A stretch of DNA of 64,000 nucleotides from Adineta vaga (GCA_021613535.1 CP075496.1:9362001-9426000); one strand, 5' to 3'. Shown: positions 10,754 through 22,216, counted from the first letter of the stretch. The notes: generated by a model not told the origin, from the letters alone. Program-made: numbers and translations.

Positions 10754-12409
10754 TCAGAAGATACGACGGTTCATACAGGAATTGTTCAATAACCATTGGG
10801 ATAATTGACGACTTTGAAAAGGAAGAATATCATTGAAGTTAGCCGGTGATTCTAGAACATTCGGATCAAGAATAGAACGAAGATGATTTAAGGGTAAAAG
10901 TAAAGTTTGATCAGTAAAATGAAGTCGAATCAAATTTGCATCTTTATCCCATGTTATTAAACCATGTCGATACATATAATCAATAATATTATGATATTGT
11001 TCAAAACTGTTGTCGGATTGAATATTATTACCTGTTATTGATCCTAATGATTGAGATAAATCTTGTATACTGAAAGAAGATCGTTCGTCTGAAGTAACTG
11101 TCGATGATGATGGAATAATTGACGATGGTAGTTTTATATATTGATTATTATAGTATAGAAACCAATTATGAGATTTATCTTGTTTAATTTGTGCATTTTT
11201 AACTAGTAGATGAATAACGTCTTGTCGTTGAAATTGATTCTGTCGAATGAAATGACTATCTTCCAATGTGAAATTTAAATGACAACCGTCGGTTGGATTT
11301 TCCAACAAAACTAATTCAGACGTTTCATCCTGTTTTGCACCATCATTTTCGATAATTAAATCAACGTAGTATCGAATAAGATCATGTTTTTGTCTCATTG
11401 ATAAACTCAATGTTTTCATAGGTGTCGATGGTGTCATAATAGATGTTGTTGTAATTTTGTGAGTGTCTCGTAATGCATAGACTTCATTCATGAAAATAAA
11501 TGTATCTCGATCAATGATCCCACCATTTGCAAGAAGGATATCAATAATATAATCACGATCGAAATTATGCATTTCTGCTCGATAATACCAATGAACTGGT
11601 AGAACAAGATGATGATTCGGTTCATGAACAAATTCGACCATAATACGTTTATTTTGTTTATCGACATGAATTTGTCGAAGATGGAATGAAAGTAGATGAT
11701 GTTGTCTTCTACGTTCTGGTGATTTTGTTTTTTCATCAAGTAGAACATCCGGTTCAATATATCGATAAACATAAGTACCACTATCGATATCATATCGAAT
11801 ATGACCATTTTGAAAAAGATAAGTCGCTACAGTTCGCACATCTTCCGTTGGTGACATATGTTCATATGGAATAGATAATAATTGAGTCATTTCACCATCA
11901 AATAATTTTATATCAGTTTCATACGTTTGTGAATTAGGTCGAGCATCATGTATGATTGATATCAACCATTCTAATTCCTTACTATCCAATTTCATAGTAT
12001 AGGCCATAAATGATAGTTGTCCAGATAATTCTTTCACATAATCGAAATCAAGTAACATTTGAGCAATATCTATCATATTGATCATGTCTGCTTCATCACC
12101 ATTTATTTTAAGTTTGTCCCTTTTTGCTTTCATATAAGTATCAACATCATTACAATTGATGAAAATCTGTTGAGCTTGATCATTTTTACCACCAGGCATA
12201 ATTACAATATCATTTTGATCGGTAATTGTAATCAATTTTTCTTGATTCAATTGTTCTAACCATTGTGTTAGAATGTTAATATGATTTTCATCGACATTGC
12301 TTCTATCCAATGATATTGTTGATGGTTTATGATTATTTGATGTCAAATCGTGCTTTTCAGTGAATGATGATTGTAAAAACTTTTGTTTGAGACTTTTAAA
12401 CTTTGACAT
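10754..12409 (-). CDS. Protein of unknown function with repeated helix/beta-hairpin modules
   Basis: Intronless, 551 aa from ATG 12409; an upstream in-frame TTG at 12451 is not used. I do not recognise the family. A module recurs at least four to five times: a short helix ending in a Gly or Asn turn, a strand, a loop and a second hydrophobic strand. Examples are WLEQLNQEKLITITDQND, YLFQNGHIRYDIDSGTYVYR, LLANGGIIDRDTFIFMNE, LLVKNAQIKQDKSHNWFLYY and YMYRHGLITWDKDANLIRL. This could be divergent winged-helix-like repeats. It is soluble, with no signal peptide or TM segment. It is convergent with the coilin-like gene. Confidence 0.75.
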   Translation of the reverse strand: MSKFKSLKQKFLQSSFTEKHDLTSNNHKPSTISLDRSNVDENHINILTQWLEQLNQEKLITITDQNDIVIMPGGKNDQAQQIFINCNDVDTYMKAKRDKLKINGDEADMINMIDIAQMLLDFDYVKELSGQLSFMAYTMKLDSKELEWLISIIHDARPNSQTYETDIKLFDGEMTQLLSIPYEHMSPTEDVRTVATYLFQNGHIRYDIDSGTYVYRYIEPDVLLDEKTKSPERRRQHHLLSFHLRQIHVDKQNKRIMVEFVHEPNHHLVLPVHWYYRAEMHNFDRDYIIDILLANGGIIDRDTFIFMNEVYALRDTHKITTTSIMTPSTPMKTLSLSMRQKHDLIRYYVDLIIENDGAKQDETSELVLLENPTDGCHLNFTLEDSHFIRQNQFQRQDVIHLLVKNAQIKQDKSHNWFLYYNNQYIKLPSSIIPSSSTVTSDERSSFSIQDLSQSLGSITGNNIQSDNSFEQYHNIIDYMYRHGLITWDKDANLIRLHFTDQTLLLPLNHLRSILDPNVLESPANFNDILPFQSRQLSQWLLNNSCMNRRIF

Positions 12410-13221
12410 GTGTCTTTGGAGAAGTTTCAGAATGAAAAATGTATCGTGCAATCAAACGTAACGATTTTAAATAAAATATGAGAGAACCTTCACCGTTATA
12501 GTTTATATTTATTTGATGTAAAAACGAGTTACGATTATATATACAATCATATATATTTCTTTTTTCGTTCGACAATCCAATAGCTCCTGTCTACGGTGCA
12601 ATGTGAATAAGGTGAAATAGAAAAAAAACAGTTTTTTTTCACCTATTCTGTTTTGCATTGATACTTTATGGCTGTCGTTAGTAACTATAAGTTGAATATT
12701 TTTGTTTGATTCTCTTTTCATTCCTGCCAATCATTGTTGACAGTGATTTAAGTACTTTGTCAAGGATAAATTTCAATTTTTGTTGACTGATAATCAACAA
12801 CAGAAAAATCCGTGATTATGCTTATACAAAAACGTATCAATTTGTTTAAATGACACTGCATAAATGAGAATTTTCCTTTTAAATCATCAGCTTTTTCTCC
12901 ATCTCTTTATACATCTATATTTAATCCACTTACTCATTACAGGATCGAAAAAACACTATTGATGTAATATTGCTCTTTTTAAAATGAGTTCAAATGTTTT
13001 CTTCCTTGGAAATTTCGATGCTACCACCTTAATCTCTCAATCGATTCTACATGAGTAAAACAAGTAAATAACGAATCATACTATTTCCAGGCAACGAGGC
13101 GTCATGAAAAAAAGAATTTTCCAATTTAATTTCGTTCACTTTTGTATATTATATAAACGATGTAAATTCGATAGTAGTGTATTATTTGCGTGATATATTC
13201 CTTTCATTTGAAACAATTGAC
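12410..13221. other. Intergenic, no gene recognised
   Basis: About 0.8 kb of AT-rich DNA upstream of two divergently oriented genes. There is a poly-T/poly-A patch around 12620-12640. No conserved ORF or RNA gene was seen. It presumably holds the promoters of the unknown minus-strand gene and the TM2 gene. Confidence 0.4.
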
Positions 13222-13677
13222 ATGGCACAATCACTTACGATTTTTATCATTTTTCTCTCAGTTCTATGCGTTTGATCGAGTAATAATACAACAATTATAA
13301 ACGGGACTCATCCTACCAAAATAAATAGTCGTGGCGTTGTTAACGTTACTTGTACAACATCACAACAATGTGGTTCGCATGGTCAATGCAGTTCAACATT
13401 ATTTATCTGTGAATGTAACAAAGGTTACACAACAAATAATTACACACAACCATGTGAATATGAACAGAAATCAAAAGTTACAGCGATTTGTTTATCAATC
13501 TTCTTTGGAGGTTTCGGTGCTGATTGGTTCTATCTGAATGCTGGATATTCTGGCTATATTGTTGGAGGCGTTTTTAAAATATTAATCTTAGGAGGTGGAG
13601 GAATATGGTGGATTGTGGACATATTTCGCATTGGATTCAATGTTTTTCTTGATGGACAAGGTATTCCTTTAGTGTAA
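13222..13677 (+). pseudogene. Secreted EGF-like / TM2-domain protein with an in-frame TGA after the signal peptide
   Basis: A 152-codon frame from ATG 13222 to TAA 13675-13677 is interrupted once, by TGA at 13273-13275. Codons 1-17 (MAQSLTIFIIFLSVLCV) are a textbook signal peptide ending at the stop. The rest reads without interruption. It has an EGF-like cysteine cluster (CTTSQQCGSHGQC, FICECNKGYT, PCEY), then a TM2 domain with two membrane helices (KSKVTAICLSIFFGGFGADW, FYLNAGYSGYIVGGVFKIL) and the typical IWWIVDIFRIG end. GT sites near the stop are in the wrong phase for a rescuing intron. It is a recent pseudogene, an assembly error, or a read-through case. TM2 proteins are conserved metazoan membrane proteins. 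Confidence 0.7.
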
Positions 13678-14066
13678 TGCTGATACAAAAATTAGCCTAC
13701 AGTCTTATTTCAAAAACATTTAAGAATGAATTGCTCAAAAATTTTGTTTTTCATTTTTATTCTCAGAATGCAGAAATTTATGCGTGATATTTTTACCAGA
13801 TTTTACCAGAAAACTAACAATTTGTGTATAAATTTACACTTCTTTTTTTCAAAAAAACTGCGTGCTCTTTTAACAAAATAGTTCTCATGATTAACGTCAA
13901 AATAATTTTTCTCTTCAAATAAAATTCCGAATAAACATATCAATTTTTTACGAAACATTCAAAAGTTTTACTTTTATTTTATCTTGAGAATAACAACAAC
14001 AACAAACTTCACATGAATAGCTCAAGTTAGTTTTCTAAAACAGTTTTAAACTTTTTAAAAAAAGTA
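13678..14066. other. Short convergent intergenic spacer
   Basis: About 390 bases of AT-rich DNA between the ends of the TM2 gene and the GST gene. It has T- and A-rich stretches typical of 3' ends. An 11-base element (tttttaccaga/attttaccaga) is repeated near 13790-13812. No ORF or RNA was recognised. Confidence 0.4.
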
Positions 14067-15107
14067 TCATTTATCACGGAGTAGTTTCTTTCCTTCTGTC
14101 TGAACATATTCCATTTGTTTGGGTATAATAAAACATAATGTCCAAAAACTTTTTATAAAAAACTTCAACGTTTGAGTCATTGAACCCCATTTTATTACTC
14201 GTAGATCATTATTTGCTTTCTTTTCAATATTATCCGATGGAAATTGTAAAACTGGTTTCTTCTTTATATCATCAGTAAATACGAATTGCAATGGATATAA
14301 AAGAATTGAAAATATAAACCAAAATATATTTCGAATCATCGGAGGAGTTCTTTTCGGTCGATTTTCATACAGACGTTGGGCGTTTGGTTTATAATTTTTG
14401 TTTGGATCATGTAATGCTCGTATACGATCACCATAATCAAATATCATTCGATATTTTTCATAAATAGCTTCAACAAATCTTAATGGATAAATTAATGAAG
14501 TTAATGTTAAATCAGCAGCTGTAAATTGATTACTAAATAAATATTGTTTTCCTTGTAGATCATTTTGTATTTCATCGAGAACACAAATTGTTTTTTCGAA
14601 AATATTTTCTTCTTTAATTCGATCAATTCCAACTCGACCAATGATAATACACGAACCAGCTAAACCACGAAAATAAGATTTCCAATCGTTACATGACTGT
14701 TTATCAAATTGATGATCAAGAAATACAGATAAAATTCCTGGATGTTCACTAATAATATGAAGATAACCTAAACGTCGAGAATATAAACCTAATTCACTAT
14801 CTAATTTCAAACAGTATCGAGTAATTTCATCTTTTGTATTTGCTGGAAATAATTTTGTCTTAGTTCCATAACGTTCATCAAGATAAAGTAAAATTGGTGT
14901 TGAATCAGAAATAAAAAATGAATTATTATTTGGATCTTCAATAAGTGGTGTTAACTTTTTTACTTCTCGTGGCGCTTTTTGATATCCAGGTGTTTGACGA
15001 CCAGTATAATTGCTTGTTTCATATGGTAATGAATAAAAATCTAATGCCCACCGTATTTTATCACAATAATGTGAAAATGGAATCTGATATAAAACAATTG
15101 GTTGCAT
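14067..15107 (-). CDS. Glutathione S-transferase-like protein with C-terminal hydrophobic extension
   Basis: Intronless, 346 aa, with ATG at 15107. Residues 1-85 form a thioredoxin-fold GST N-domain: IVLYQIPFSHYCDKIRWALD, then KLTPLIED and the SDSTPILLYLDERYG segment that binds the gamma-glutamyl group. Residues about 95-235 form the helical GST C-domain, with FSNQFTAADLTLTSLIYPLR containing the conserved N-capping box. The protein is about 100 residues longer than ordinary GSTs. The extra part holds a strongly hydrophobic stretch (NIFWFIFSILLYPLQFVF, about 258-276) and a second one near 325, so it may be membrane-associated. HYCDKIRWAL recalls bacterial and fungal GSTs; horizontal origin is possible but unproven. 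Confidence 0.85.
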   Translation of the reverse strand: MQPIVLYQIPFSHYCDKIRWALDFYSLPYETSNYTGRQTPGYQKAPREVKKLTPLIEDPNNNSFFISDSTPILLYLDERYGTKTKLFPANTKDEITRYCLKLDSELGLYSRRLGYLHIISEHPGILSVFLDHQFDKQSCNDWKSYFRGLAGSCIIIGRVGIDRIKEENIFEKTICVLDEIQNDLQGKQYLFSNQFTAADLTLTSLIYPLRFVEAIYEKYRMIFDYGDRIRALHDPNKNYKPNAQRLYENRPKRTPPMIRNIFWFIFSILLYPLQFVFTDDIKKKPVLQFPSDNIEKKANNDLRVIKWGSMTQTLKFFIKSFWTLCFIIPKQMEYVQTEGKKLLRDK

Positions 15108-16042
15108 GCTGAATGTTTGCTTTTAGAATTTGTTGTTTTGGTAATATAAGATATTCAATATTAAAGAGCTATGATGATATGATAGAAACTCGACAAAATA
15201 AAGGCTCGATGATGTTACATTCATCAAAGATAAAATTTTATAGCAAAAAATAGACTTATTTGTGTGTTTTTGCAAGAAATAAGATATCTTTTTTATTCGA
15301 TGATTTTGCTCAAATATGAAATGAAATCTGTTATAGAGGGCATTAGTTTCCTAGACATCTGTTATTTATCTCGTCTAATGTTAAATAGATGTCTTTTGAA
15401 ATTCACTTACTAGTTAAAATAAACTTTATATTTAATAGTCGTAAAACTTCCTTTTACTTATTTTTATCTGACAAGTATAGAAGAAACAATTATGTGATTG
15501 ATATTTACGCACATATTGTGCAAAACCATTTCTTATTGTTGAGTGCACACAGGAATGTTTTTCTTCGGAAAAAAGTATGTTGATGCAAGACTTGCAACCA
15601 ACAAAGCGTTTTTCTCGAGAGTCATTTTCTCTAGTAATTATATATGGTAAATATGCAGCGATATTCTCTTTTTTCTCAAACTTCAAAAAAAATATTTTAC
15701 TAAAAACAATTTTTTCAATGAAAAACAAATTTGTGAGAAGAATGTTTGAAAGTGTACTGACGATTATAACTGCTAATAATATAGTCATTAGGAAAAAACC
15801 AATTTTAATAGAATAAGTTTCGATTTAAGTATAGTATTAAGATTACAAAAATAAAGCTTGATAGATATTTTTTGCAATTTTTTATTCAGTTTCTACAGTA
15901 AGTTCATAATCATTGAAAAGCTAATAGAATATAACGCAAATAAGCGTGATGTTGCAATTATAGTTTTGTACATTTTAAAATTTCTCTATAGTTCATATAA
16001 TTTCTATAATAGATTATTCTGTTTTCTTCATTCAAACGAAAA
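15108..16042. other. Intergenic, no gene recognised
   Basis: About 0.9 kb between divergent genes. Small overlapping ORFs on both strands (15432-15816) are lysine/phenylalanine/isoleucine-rich and look like chance frames in AT-rich DNA. No repeat or RNA gene was seen. Confidence 0.4.
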
Positions 16043-18018
16043 ATGGCAACTTTGCTAACTTTTTCTGATCTACCGGATACTGTGATTCTTGATATAATGG
16101 AATATTTATCTCCCATTGATGTGTACCGAGCAATGCATGGTATCAATAATCGATTGGATAATATTATTCGATATGGTACGACTCGTATCAATCTGTCAAA
16201 TATAGAATCAAAACAAGATTTTGATTATCATATGGAACATATCTTGCCTGATGTTACTACCAGTTTGCGTTTTTTAAAAGCAGCAAATAATTTCTTATTC
16301 GACCAAGAACAAGGTCATAGTGATTCAAGACAACGACCAGTTATGTTTGGTATCATTAAAAAAGTTCAGGCAAAACTAAAGTTGGCTACGTATGAAAAAT
16401 TAGAAGAATTATCATTGAAAAATGTCAATGGTACTCAATTAAAACTCATTTCAGATGAAATAGGCAATATGTTTCAGTTGAAACGTTTGACCATTTCTTT
16501 TTATGGGACAACAGCTGATTTTTGCGCTTCATTATTGAGCAATGCTGTTATACGATCAAAATTAACAACATTGGATTTATTTCTAACTGATGCTAATGCA
16601 TCTTTTCCAAATATTCCTTCGACACACATCCTTCCCAATCTTGATCATCTAACGGTAAATGCTTGTATAATTGGAAATGCTGCCGTATTATGTAGAATGG
16701 TTCCAAACATAAAATATTTGAGTATATGTATTTGGAATTTTCCTAATCAACGTCCAACAAATTCAACAGAAACATTTATACTGACGAACTTGACATATCT
16801 AAAATTAAAACTAGATGAAGTAAGATGGAATTTTGCAGAAAATTTTTTAAAACAATGTGGTCAAAATGTGAAGCATTTAACGTTCAAAGGTAGGATATGG
16901 TAACTGCTAGAGTTTATGTTTGGAACAGGTAATATATGTTTGAGTTTTCTCTCTCATAATTCACGTTATCCTTTCACTTCATTCAATATTTGAAAGAAGA
17001 AATCTGTTTGACTATCACCATTGATTGACCTCACTATCTCTTCTTCAATTATTAATCGAATAATTTTATGTATTTTTCTAGCGAGTGATGATTTCGTATT
17101 TATCGATGCAACTAAGTGGGAAAATTTAATGACAAATCATATGAAAAACTGATAAAATTTCATTTTCATATTTCATTATGGGATGCATCGATTAATGACA
17201 TTAATTTGGAACCATTCAACTCAGAGTTTTGGTCTCAGCTGAATGTTCATGTTGCATGTGATTGGATGAAAGGTTCATTCGAGGAAGATGGAGATATTAT
17301 TGATGTTTATACTGTACCATTCTGTCTATCTTCTTTTCGGACTGGAATATCGTCAATTAATATTGTATCTCCATCGATAAATAGACCCTATGAACGCATT
17401 AAAGGATTAAGTATTCTTATGAATGAAGAACCAATTCATGATACAAAACGTTTTTATAAAAATGCTGATTCAATTACATTAACTTGTATCATGTGGCATA
17501 GCAATAATGTATTATCTTTCCTAAATATGTCTGTTCATTGTGATACTATTCGTCACATCGGATTTTCATCTGTCTGCGCGGTATTAAAGCCTCAAGTTTT
17601 CTATCACCTATTACAACTATGTCCAAATCTATATTCAATGAGAGTACATGCAAGAATACTCAATGATATGACTACTAAATTTACGGATAATCAAACTTGT
17701 TTACTTTTAAATAAAATGATTAAACATATAGAATTCAATACTAATCCGAATGAAGACGATTTCGATGAACAAACGATGAAACGATTTGTGGCAACATATG
17801 GTAGCCTTGAACGAATATTAATTCATATGAAATCGCCAGATAATATACTAAGACAATTAACTATAATGATCAATAGTATGAAAGTACTGAATAAAATATT
17901 TATTCAAACAGTCAACAATTTACCACATGGATTTATTGATCAATTGAAAGAAGCAATCCCTGATTTGAAAGAATCGTATATACGTAAAGAAAAGTCATGT
18001 CTATTCATTTGGCGTTAA
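16043..18018 (+). CDS. F-box / leucine-rich-repeat-like protein with a one-base frameshift
   Basis: Exon 1 is 16043-16889 and exon 2 starts at 17082. The donor G|GTAGGA and acceptor TTTCTAG|CG complete an Ala codon. Residues 6-45 (SDLPDTVILDIMEYLSPIDV) form the F-box that would recruit Skp1 in an SCF ubiquitin ligase. The rest is a leucine-rich region typical of substrate binding (LEELSLKNVNGTQLKLIS, LKRLTISFYG, LDHLTVNACI). Exon 2 opens with FIDATKWENLMTNHMK, then meets a TGA. The frame beginning at CTG 17149 continues the protein (LIKFHFHISLW) to TAA 18018. The break is at a run of five A at 17144-17148, where six would restore the frame. It is either a recent inactivation or an indel error. 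Intact length would be about 590 aa. Confidence 0.8.
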
Positions 18019-18229
18019 ATAATTCTGTGAATTGATTTAATTTTTTTTATGTTTGATGTAAACTTCAACATTATTTTCTTCTGTTTATCAATTGAAATAT
18101 ATTTAACTATACAGTAACTGGTTCGATTCATTTAAAACTATAGAATAAATTTTTCAAAGAGATCACCGCGCAATTATAATTCATATCTCTAGAAATACAG
18201 AACACTCGTATATATCGAGAAAGATATTG

Positions 18230-19140
18230 TTTTAATAGCGAAGAAATTTTTGTATTCGATAGTTATTTGAATCATTAACATAGAAATTAAGTTGACCGTT
18301 AAGTTCCACACCCTATGTTCGACTAAACAAAGTAGAACTATTGTTATTGCTTCCGTTTTTCCAACCATAAATAATTGGATACGATGATTCTTTCTGTCTG
18401 CTATACATATATATATATATATTTCTCATAGGATTAAGTGTATTAAAATAAGGTAAGATAACGTTGTTGATATATTACCTGAAGTGGTATTTGAACTGCC
18501 AGCTAAGAAGGACAAACTATGTGTACCTAATATCCATCGAACGATACTGAAAGCGTAGTGATTCATAATAAAACGACTGGACAATGAATCAAAGTACAAT
18601 CCAACGAGAAAACCTAATTGTTTGATAAGCATTCCATTTCCATTTCCACCTGCGACAACGTTTCCAAATGATTCATTCTGTGGAAAACTTATCACACGAT
18701 GATGACTATAATCAACGACATATAGTGTGCCAGTGCTAGTATCATGTCCAATACCGTATGGCGTTGATAATTGAGTATTTGCAGTACCAAACCCAGCAAT
18801 TGTTGCTCCGAATGCTGTACCTTTCTTTCAAAACTGAATTCGATGATTTTCTGTATCTAATACATAAATGTTTCCGTTTGAAGCGATCTCGAAATCAGAC
18901 GGCTTGTCGAGTAACTTGTAGTTGGGTTTAATGTTCCATCGTAGCACAGGTTCAAGCTCTCAAAACTTTAATTAATTTTGATGAAGTAAAAATGACTAAA
19001 GAAACTACTCGTATTTATCTTGGCATTTGACTTAGTTTTGCTCATAATAGCTACTAAAATCACACTAATGATTATTACGATCATGAGAACAATGAAAAGC
19101 GATAGGATGATACGCATTCGTGCATAACAACTACAAGAAA
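18230..19140 (-). pseudogene. Decayed NHL-repeat protein gene
   Basis: On the minus strand, a hydrophobic anchor near 19040-19130 (ILSLFIVLMIVIIISVILVA) is followed by NHL beta-propeller repeats. Examples are SNGNIYVLDTENHRIQF, LSTPYGIGHDTSTGTLYVVD, NVVAGGNGNGMLIKQLGF, VGLYFDSLSS and ADRKNHRIQLFMVG. The reading frame is broken by TGA at 18830-18828 (probably once a Trp codon), by a stop between anchor and repeats, and by a frame change at an AT microsatellite (about 18407-18422). NHL proteins with an N-terminal anchor are abundant in bdelloid rotifers. This copy is clearly dead. Its exact limits are approximate. Confidence 0.8.
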
Positions 19141-19657
19141 TTATCTTAGTATATAAACGCTCAATTCAGATAGGTACTTTTTTTTCGCTTCTTCTTTCGT
19201 TTGATCGATCGATGATGATCTCTGATTGTTTCCTTTCCATCTGATCATATTTCCTTTATCCTCATATCGGAAGGAATCGTCACAAACCATATTCTAATAT
19301 CAACATCTATGTTGGCTTTCAAAAATAAAAGAAAAATAAAGTACCATCTTTAAAGATCGATGTCGTTTTTCTATACTTCTCATAACATTCTGCTTATCAT
19401 TGCGACAACGTTCGATTCCTATTTTCATAGATAAAATGTCAATTAGAAAATGGTCAATGCATAAAACTAATCTGTTGCACTCTCGTTGAATGATTTAATT
19501 TATGTTTGTTTGAGGAAGATCTGATTGCCACATCCTCACATTTGCCGATAATGATACTATGGTGAATAGACTTTCTTCATATTAAATGATCGATATTGGT
19601 TTTGAGAAAAATGCATGAATATTCATAGACTAAAAAATGATGTATTGATATCAAAAG
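19141..19657. other. Intergenic, no gene recognised
   Basis: About 0.5 kb between the NHL relic and the permease 3' end. It has AT-rich sequence and poly-T patches (around 19180). It contains no ORF with recognisable content and no RNA gene. Confidence 0.35.
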
Positions 19658-21228
19658 TTATTCTGGTGAGGACACGGGTGGTCCAGTGAAATGTTTTCTT
19701 CCCCAGAAAATATACCAAAGAATGCTGATAGTGGCAAAAAATACGAATAAAGCACTAGCATAGTTCATAGTCGAAGCATTTACTGGTATTGAAGTTGGCA
19801 TTGTAAATATGACAATAGCCAAGAGAATCCAAATGATTGTTGCTGTATTGATAATGTAGCCAAATTTACCTAAATGAAAAGGAGCACCATTGACTAGATA
19901 TCTTCCTCGTACAACAAGTACAAAAACAGGTAATGCATAAGATGTTGAAAGACATATAGTAGCAACACCTGTGAATGCGTTGAAGGCAGCTGATGAACCA
20001 AGATAAATGAGACCGAGAAGACCTTGAATTAATGTTGATAATAGTAAAGATTAAGTGGAATAGCATAGTGTCTGTTGATTTTTGACCACATCGTCGAACC
20101 TGGTACTGCTCCATCTCGACTAAATGCATAAAGACATCGTGAAGCAGCTGTTAGAGAACCAATACCAGCAAAAAATTGAATACCAAGAATAAGACATAAG
20201 AGACCAAATCCACCAGCTGCTGAACCTGTAGCCGTCATGAAGAGATAACCAATAGGTTGACCAGTTGACACGGTAAGTAATTTATCAACATCAGGCATAA
20301 CGAAAAGGATAGGAATCAGATAAACGACACCAGTTATACCTGCAGCGACTACAGAAAGAACCATAGCTTTTGGTACTTCTTTTTCTGGATTTTGAACTTC
20401 TTCACACATGGCTGCAACCATGCCATAACCCGTAAGAGTATAAGCAGATTGTAGTAATCCGACAAAAAATGCCCATCCCGGTGGCCACCCAGCTCGTGTT
20501 GCATCAAATTCTGTAAATACATACCTAGCATTTCTTCGTCCTCCTTTTGCCATTGCCAATACAGTAATAAGAATAATTATAACCGATGCGCCTGTCCAAT
20601 AAACACAGATAGTATTAATAAAACTTAAATGTTTTGCAAACCAAATATTTACAGATAAAGCTACAAGTAGCACAGCCCAATACATAAGTAGAACATGCCA
20701 AGCAGCAGGAGTATAAGTCTCGTTCCATAGTCCAATAGCTGAGAGTATAAGTTGTCCACCAGAGAAACAGATCGATGTGGTTACAGTCCAATTTCCAACG
20801 AGACCTAACCATCCTGTTATCCAAGAGGTAATCGGTGCCCATTTCTTATTTGCTAACATTGCTGACCAATAATAAACACCTCCTGATGTTGGATATGCTG
20901 AACAGATCTCTGCTAAACTCGCAGCAATACATATGGAAATCATTGTAAGTAATATCCAGCCATAGAGAATTGTAACTGGACCACCATCAGTAAGACCAAT
21001 ACTTAAAGTAGCTGATTCACCGAATGGAACAGCCATAATCGCAAAGGAAAGTCCAAGTACAGAGAAAAAAGATAACGAACGTGGTAATTCAGACTTATAA
21101 CCCATAGCAGCAAGTTTTGCATCTGCTTCTTGAGTTACAATTTCTTGTTGATGATCTATTGTTATATGAGAAGAATTATTTCCATCAATAGTGGAAGTCG
21201 ACGATTCTTGACAAGTAACCGAAGTCAT
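19658..21228 (-). CDS. Fungal-type amino-acid/GABA permease (APC superfamily), one-base frameshift
   Basis: ATG is at 21228. The first frame runs 399 codons; after codon about 393 (HYAIPLN) the protein continues in another frame from about 20047 (LLLSTLIQGLLGLIYLG) to TAA 19660-19658. One missing base near 20049 explains the break. It would give a protein of about 522 aa, the expected length of fungal UGA4/choline-type permeases. Signatures include LSFFSVLGLSFAIMAVPFGE, LAEICSAYPTSGGVYYWSAM, AYTLTGYGMVAAMCEEVQNP, TAASRCLYAFSRDGAVPGS and an intact final membrane part. About 12 TM helices are visible. It would import GABA or related amines at the plasma membrane. It is intronless, and its similarity to ascomycete permeases suggests horizontal transfer. 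The frameshift may be a recent mutation or a sequence error. Confidence 0.85.
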
Positions 21229-22216
21229 TGAGTTTATAATAGTACAAACTAAGATTTATCTACTAATAGGTTATCTGAAATCATTTTTTATTATTTTCAT
21301 TATGTTACACTAAGAACTATTTGAAATATAGATGCTGTGATGTACAGTAGACAAGACAAATATTCATACTTCGAAATTAATCTCATCGTATGTATGTCTT
21401 AAGGGTGATAATAAAAAGTGAATATACTTACAGTACGCGTGCATAATAAAACAAATATATATACATTTCTTTTATGTTTCAATGTGATTTTATTCATACC
21501 ATTAAACATTATCAAATGAAGATAAGAAATACAACAGAATTTTATATGAGACCATTTCTTTTTCATTATTTCAACTTGATTCTTAATATAACAAAAATAC
21601 AGCGTGTAAACCTTTTCTATACCGTTGATATTAAATATAAAGACCACATGACGGAAGAACGTATTCGTTTCTTCTTCATTTAAGAATAACTCAATAAAAC
21701 TATAATATATGGAACGAAACAAATAAGAAAAAAGACAAGAATATATCGTAGTTAACTTTAACTCATTATAAATACTTGCCCAAATAAAACTTCATTGATG
21801 TCTTGTTAAGCATGAAAGATAATATGCACCAGCGTGTTTTTAGTCACGTTCTAAAAATCAAATAGAATATAATAATTACATTACTTACGATGTAAGAATT
21901 TATCGAAATATACCTATAGTAAATTTGCGTCTTATTTAGTTTGAAAGGTTTAGATTAGAGGTAAACAGAACGAAAAAGAAAAAAAAATCTTTTCTTTCTA
22001 TTTATCTGACGATTCCTTTTATTCACGTGTGCTGTTGTCCCATAACGGGTAAGTGATTAAATCATTTTTGCTTCAAATGCATTGATTTCTTTTTTTTTTA
22101 CCCATTAAACTAGTTGAATGTATATTCACACTGATATAAATAGGAAGATTCTACATATTTATACTTTTACATATGAAAACAGACTCACACCGATTTATTT
22201 TTCTTCTTTTTTCTAG
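21229..22216. other. Divergent promoter region with a likely 5'-UTR intron
   Basis: About 1 kb between the divergent permease and zinc-knuckle/F-box genes. A strong donor (GG|GTAAGTG at 22049) and a pyrimidine-rich acceptor (TTTTTTCTAG, ending 22216) suggest a 168-base leader intron whose 3' exon begins exactly at the ATG of the plus-strand gene. Small ORFs at 21399-21722 look accidental. Confidence 0.4.

Noticed and set aside
13270-13329. Intron that would remove the TGA of the TM2 gene
   Set aside because: GT at 13270 and AG at 13329 exist, but the exon phases do not match (phase 0 donor, phase 2 needed), so the EGF/TM2 frame would be lost.
15432-15816. Overlapping ORFs on both strands (118 and 79 codons)
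   Set aside because: Both are lysine/isoleucine/phenylalanine-rich with no motif; mirror-image frames in AT-rich DNA.
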